Source: Acaryochloris sp. CCMEE 5410 (GTDB taxonomy: Bacteria > Cyanobacteriota > Cyanobacteriia > Thermosynechococcales > Thermosynechococcaceae). From it: DNA of 64,000 nt. The number at the start of each line of letters is the position of its first letter. Position 1 is the first letter of the stretch. The stretch lies in NCBI RefSeq assembly GCF_000238775.2, contig NZ_AFEJ02000001.1, positions 1,116,001 to 1,180,000 on the forward strand, given 5' to 3'. The position numbers and the translations under genes were made by a program. The notes under the pieces were generated by a model. It ran no database searches, was not told the origin of the DNA, and saw nothing but the letters and a program-made list of their open reading frames with translations. This document shows, one piece after another, positions 63,527 to 64,000 of this stretch.

Positions 63527-64000
63527 TTGGCGTTAGAGAATTCCCATCCTCAGCAGATTATTTGGGCTGGAACAGCACTACCCAACCCGCATGTTCCGGC
63601 TCAATCCAATTTTGGTGTTTGTGTTGAGGGGAATCGAATTGTCGCTGCTGGGTTACATCAGGAACTAACGGACCGTTATCCTGATACTCCACAAACGGGT
63701 GGTGATCACCTCCTGCTGATGCCAGCACTGGTGAATAGTCATGACCATGGTCGTGCCATTGGCACAGGATCCTTTGGAATCGCCGATGACTTACTCGAAA
63801 TTTGGTTGCTCCAGTTAGGGGCTCAGCCCGCCCTTGATCCCTATCTTGCAGCAGCCTTTGATGGGCTACAGCTATTGAAATCTGGAGTAGGGACTGTCTC
63901 CCACAGCCACAATCCCCGTAACTGGCAAACCCTAGAAACTGAGGCAAATCAGACGATTCAAGGCTATCGAGATGTGGGCATTCGAGTTGCCTTCCATCCC
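63527..64000 (+). CDS. Amidohydrolase-family enzyme, partial (continues past the window)
   Basis: The plus frame is open from 63521 to the window end. The likely start is TTG at 63527 (MALENSHPQQIIWAGTALPN), the only start-like codon before the conserved region. The protein has a typical composite-domain start (IIWAGTALPNPHV), then LLLMPALVNSHDHGRA with the H-x-H metal pair, and HSHNPRN further on. It belongs to the TatD-unrelated, cytosine-deaminase/chlorohydrolase-like amidohydrolases. The substrate is unknown. A long minus-strand frame opposite it is spurious. Confidence 0.75.
   Translation, partial: MALENSHPQQIIWAGTALPNPHVPAQSNFGVCVEGNRIVAAGLHQELTDRYPDTPQTGGDHLLLMPALVNSHDHGRAIGTGSFGIADDLLEIWLLQLGAQPALDPYLAAAFDGLQLLKSGVGTVSHSHNPRNWQTLETEANQTIQGYRDVGIRVAFHP

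Noticed and set aside
63558-63947. 129-residue open frame on the minus strand at the window end
   Set aside because: It is antisense to a clear amidohydrolase with the NSHDHG metal motif on the plus strand.
1-64000. CRISPR arrays, prophage modules, rRNA genes
   Set aside because: None seen: no regularly spaced repeats, no phage structural genes and no rRNA-like stretches.

Overview
The window comes from a cyanobacterium. The evidence is a psbU gene, two one-helix high-light-inducible proteins, a lumenal CYP38/TLP40-type cyclophilin, a RpaB-like regulator, a PatA-type response regulator, many HIP1-like GCGATCGC octamers, and tRNA genes without an encoded CCA end. The large number of two-component genes, the insertion sequences and the roughly mid-40s GC content suggest an Acaryochloris-like genome. 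That genus guess is inference and was not checked.

Layout. 1-7.7 kb: an L-lactate permease gene split by an insertion sequence, a small conserved protein, a RpaB-like regulator, a large SLH-domain protein, aat, and a tiny zinc-ribbon protein. 7.9-13.3 kb: a tRNA-Met, cysK, a flippase-like membrane protein, a PAS/GAF/GGDEF/EAL protein and a MAPEG protein. 13.3-16.8 kb: an apparent arsenosugar operon, arsM-arsS followed by two VTT (TVP38/TMEM64) membrane proteins, with a palindrome just before arsM. 17.5-24.3 kb: a chemosensory operon in the order PatA-type regulator, tandem CheW, PilJ-type transducer, CheA-REC, CheB-type receiver. 24.3-28.6 kb: glycosyltransferase, ThyD-like epimerase, tRNA-Val, and two frameshifted genes (mscS and a coiled-coil protein). 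28.9-39.6 kb: a signalling block of two REC-kinases, an Rcp1-type regulator, a five-PAS kinase, a PP2C phosphatase, a NarL-type regulator and a CHASE3 kinase, plus a TPR protein and a bestrophin.

39.8-63 kb is accessory and stress-related: HdeD-like, UspA, a CBS-containing site-2 protease, the cyclophilin next to psbU, a broken metallophosphoesterase, Dps, two HLIPs flanking a dead IS630 element, CsbD-like proteins, a DoxX protein, an RND efflux pair whose adaptor is split by an intact IS630 element, two MITE-like elements, an YtjA-type peptide, two related proline-rich one-TM proteins, a receiver protein and a DUF2294 protein. The window ends inside an amidohydrolase gene.

Two themes stand out. 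First, decay: three insertion sequences (two of them inside genes), two miniature elements, and several single-base frameshifts in otherwise well-conserved genes. Some of these frameshifts lie in short A/T runs and could be sequencing errors. Second, signalling and stress: the chemosensory operon lacks CheR and the CheB methylesterase domain, two histidine kinases share a nearly identical output core, and general-stress proteins are concentrated at 40-63 kb. I found no CRISPR array, prophage or rRNA operon. I see no clearly new system; the best leads are the arsM operon with its VTT pair, the proline-rich membrane pair, and the two miniature elements.
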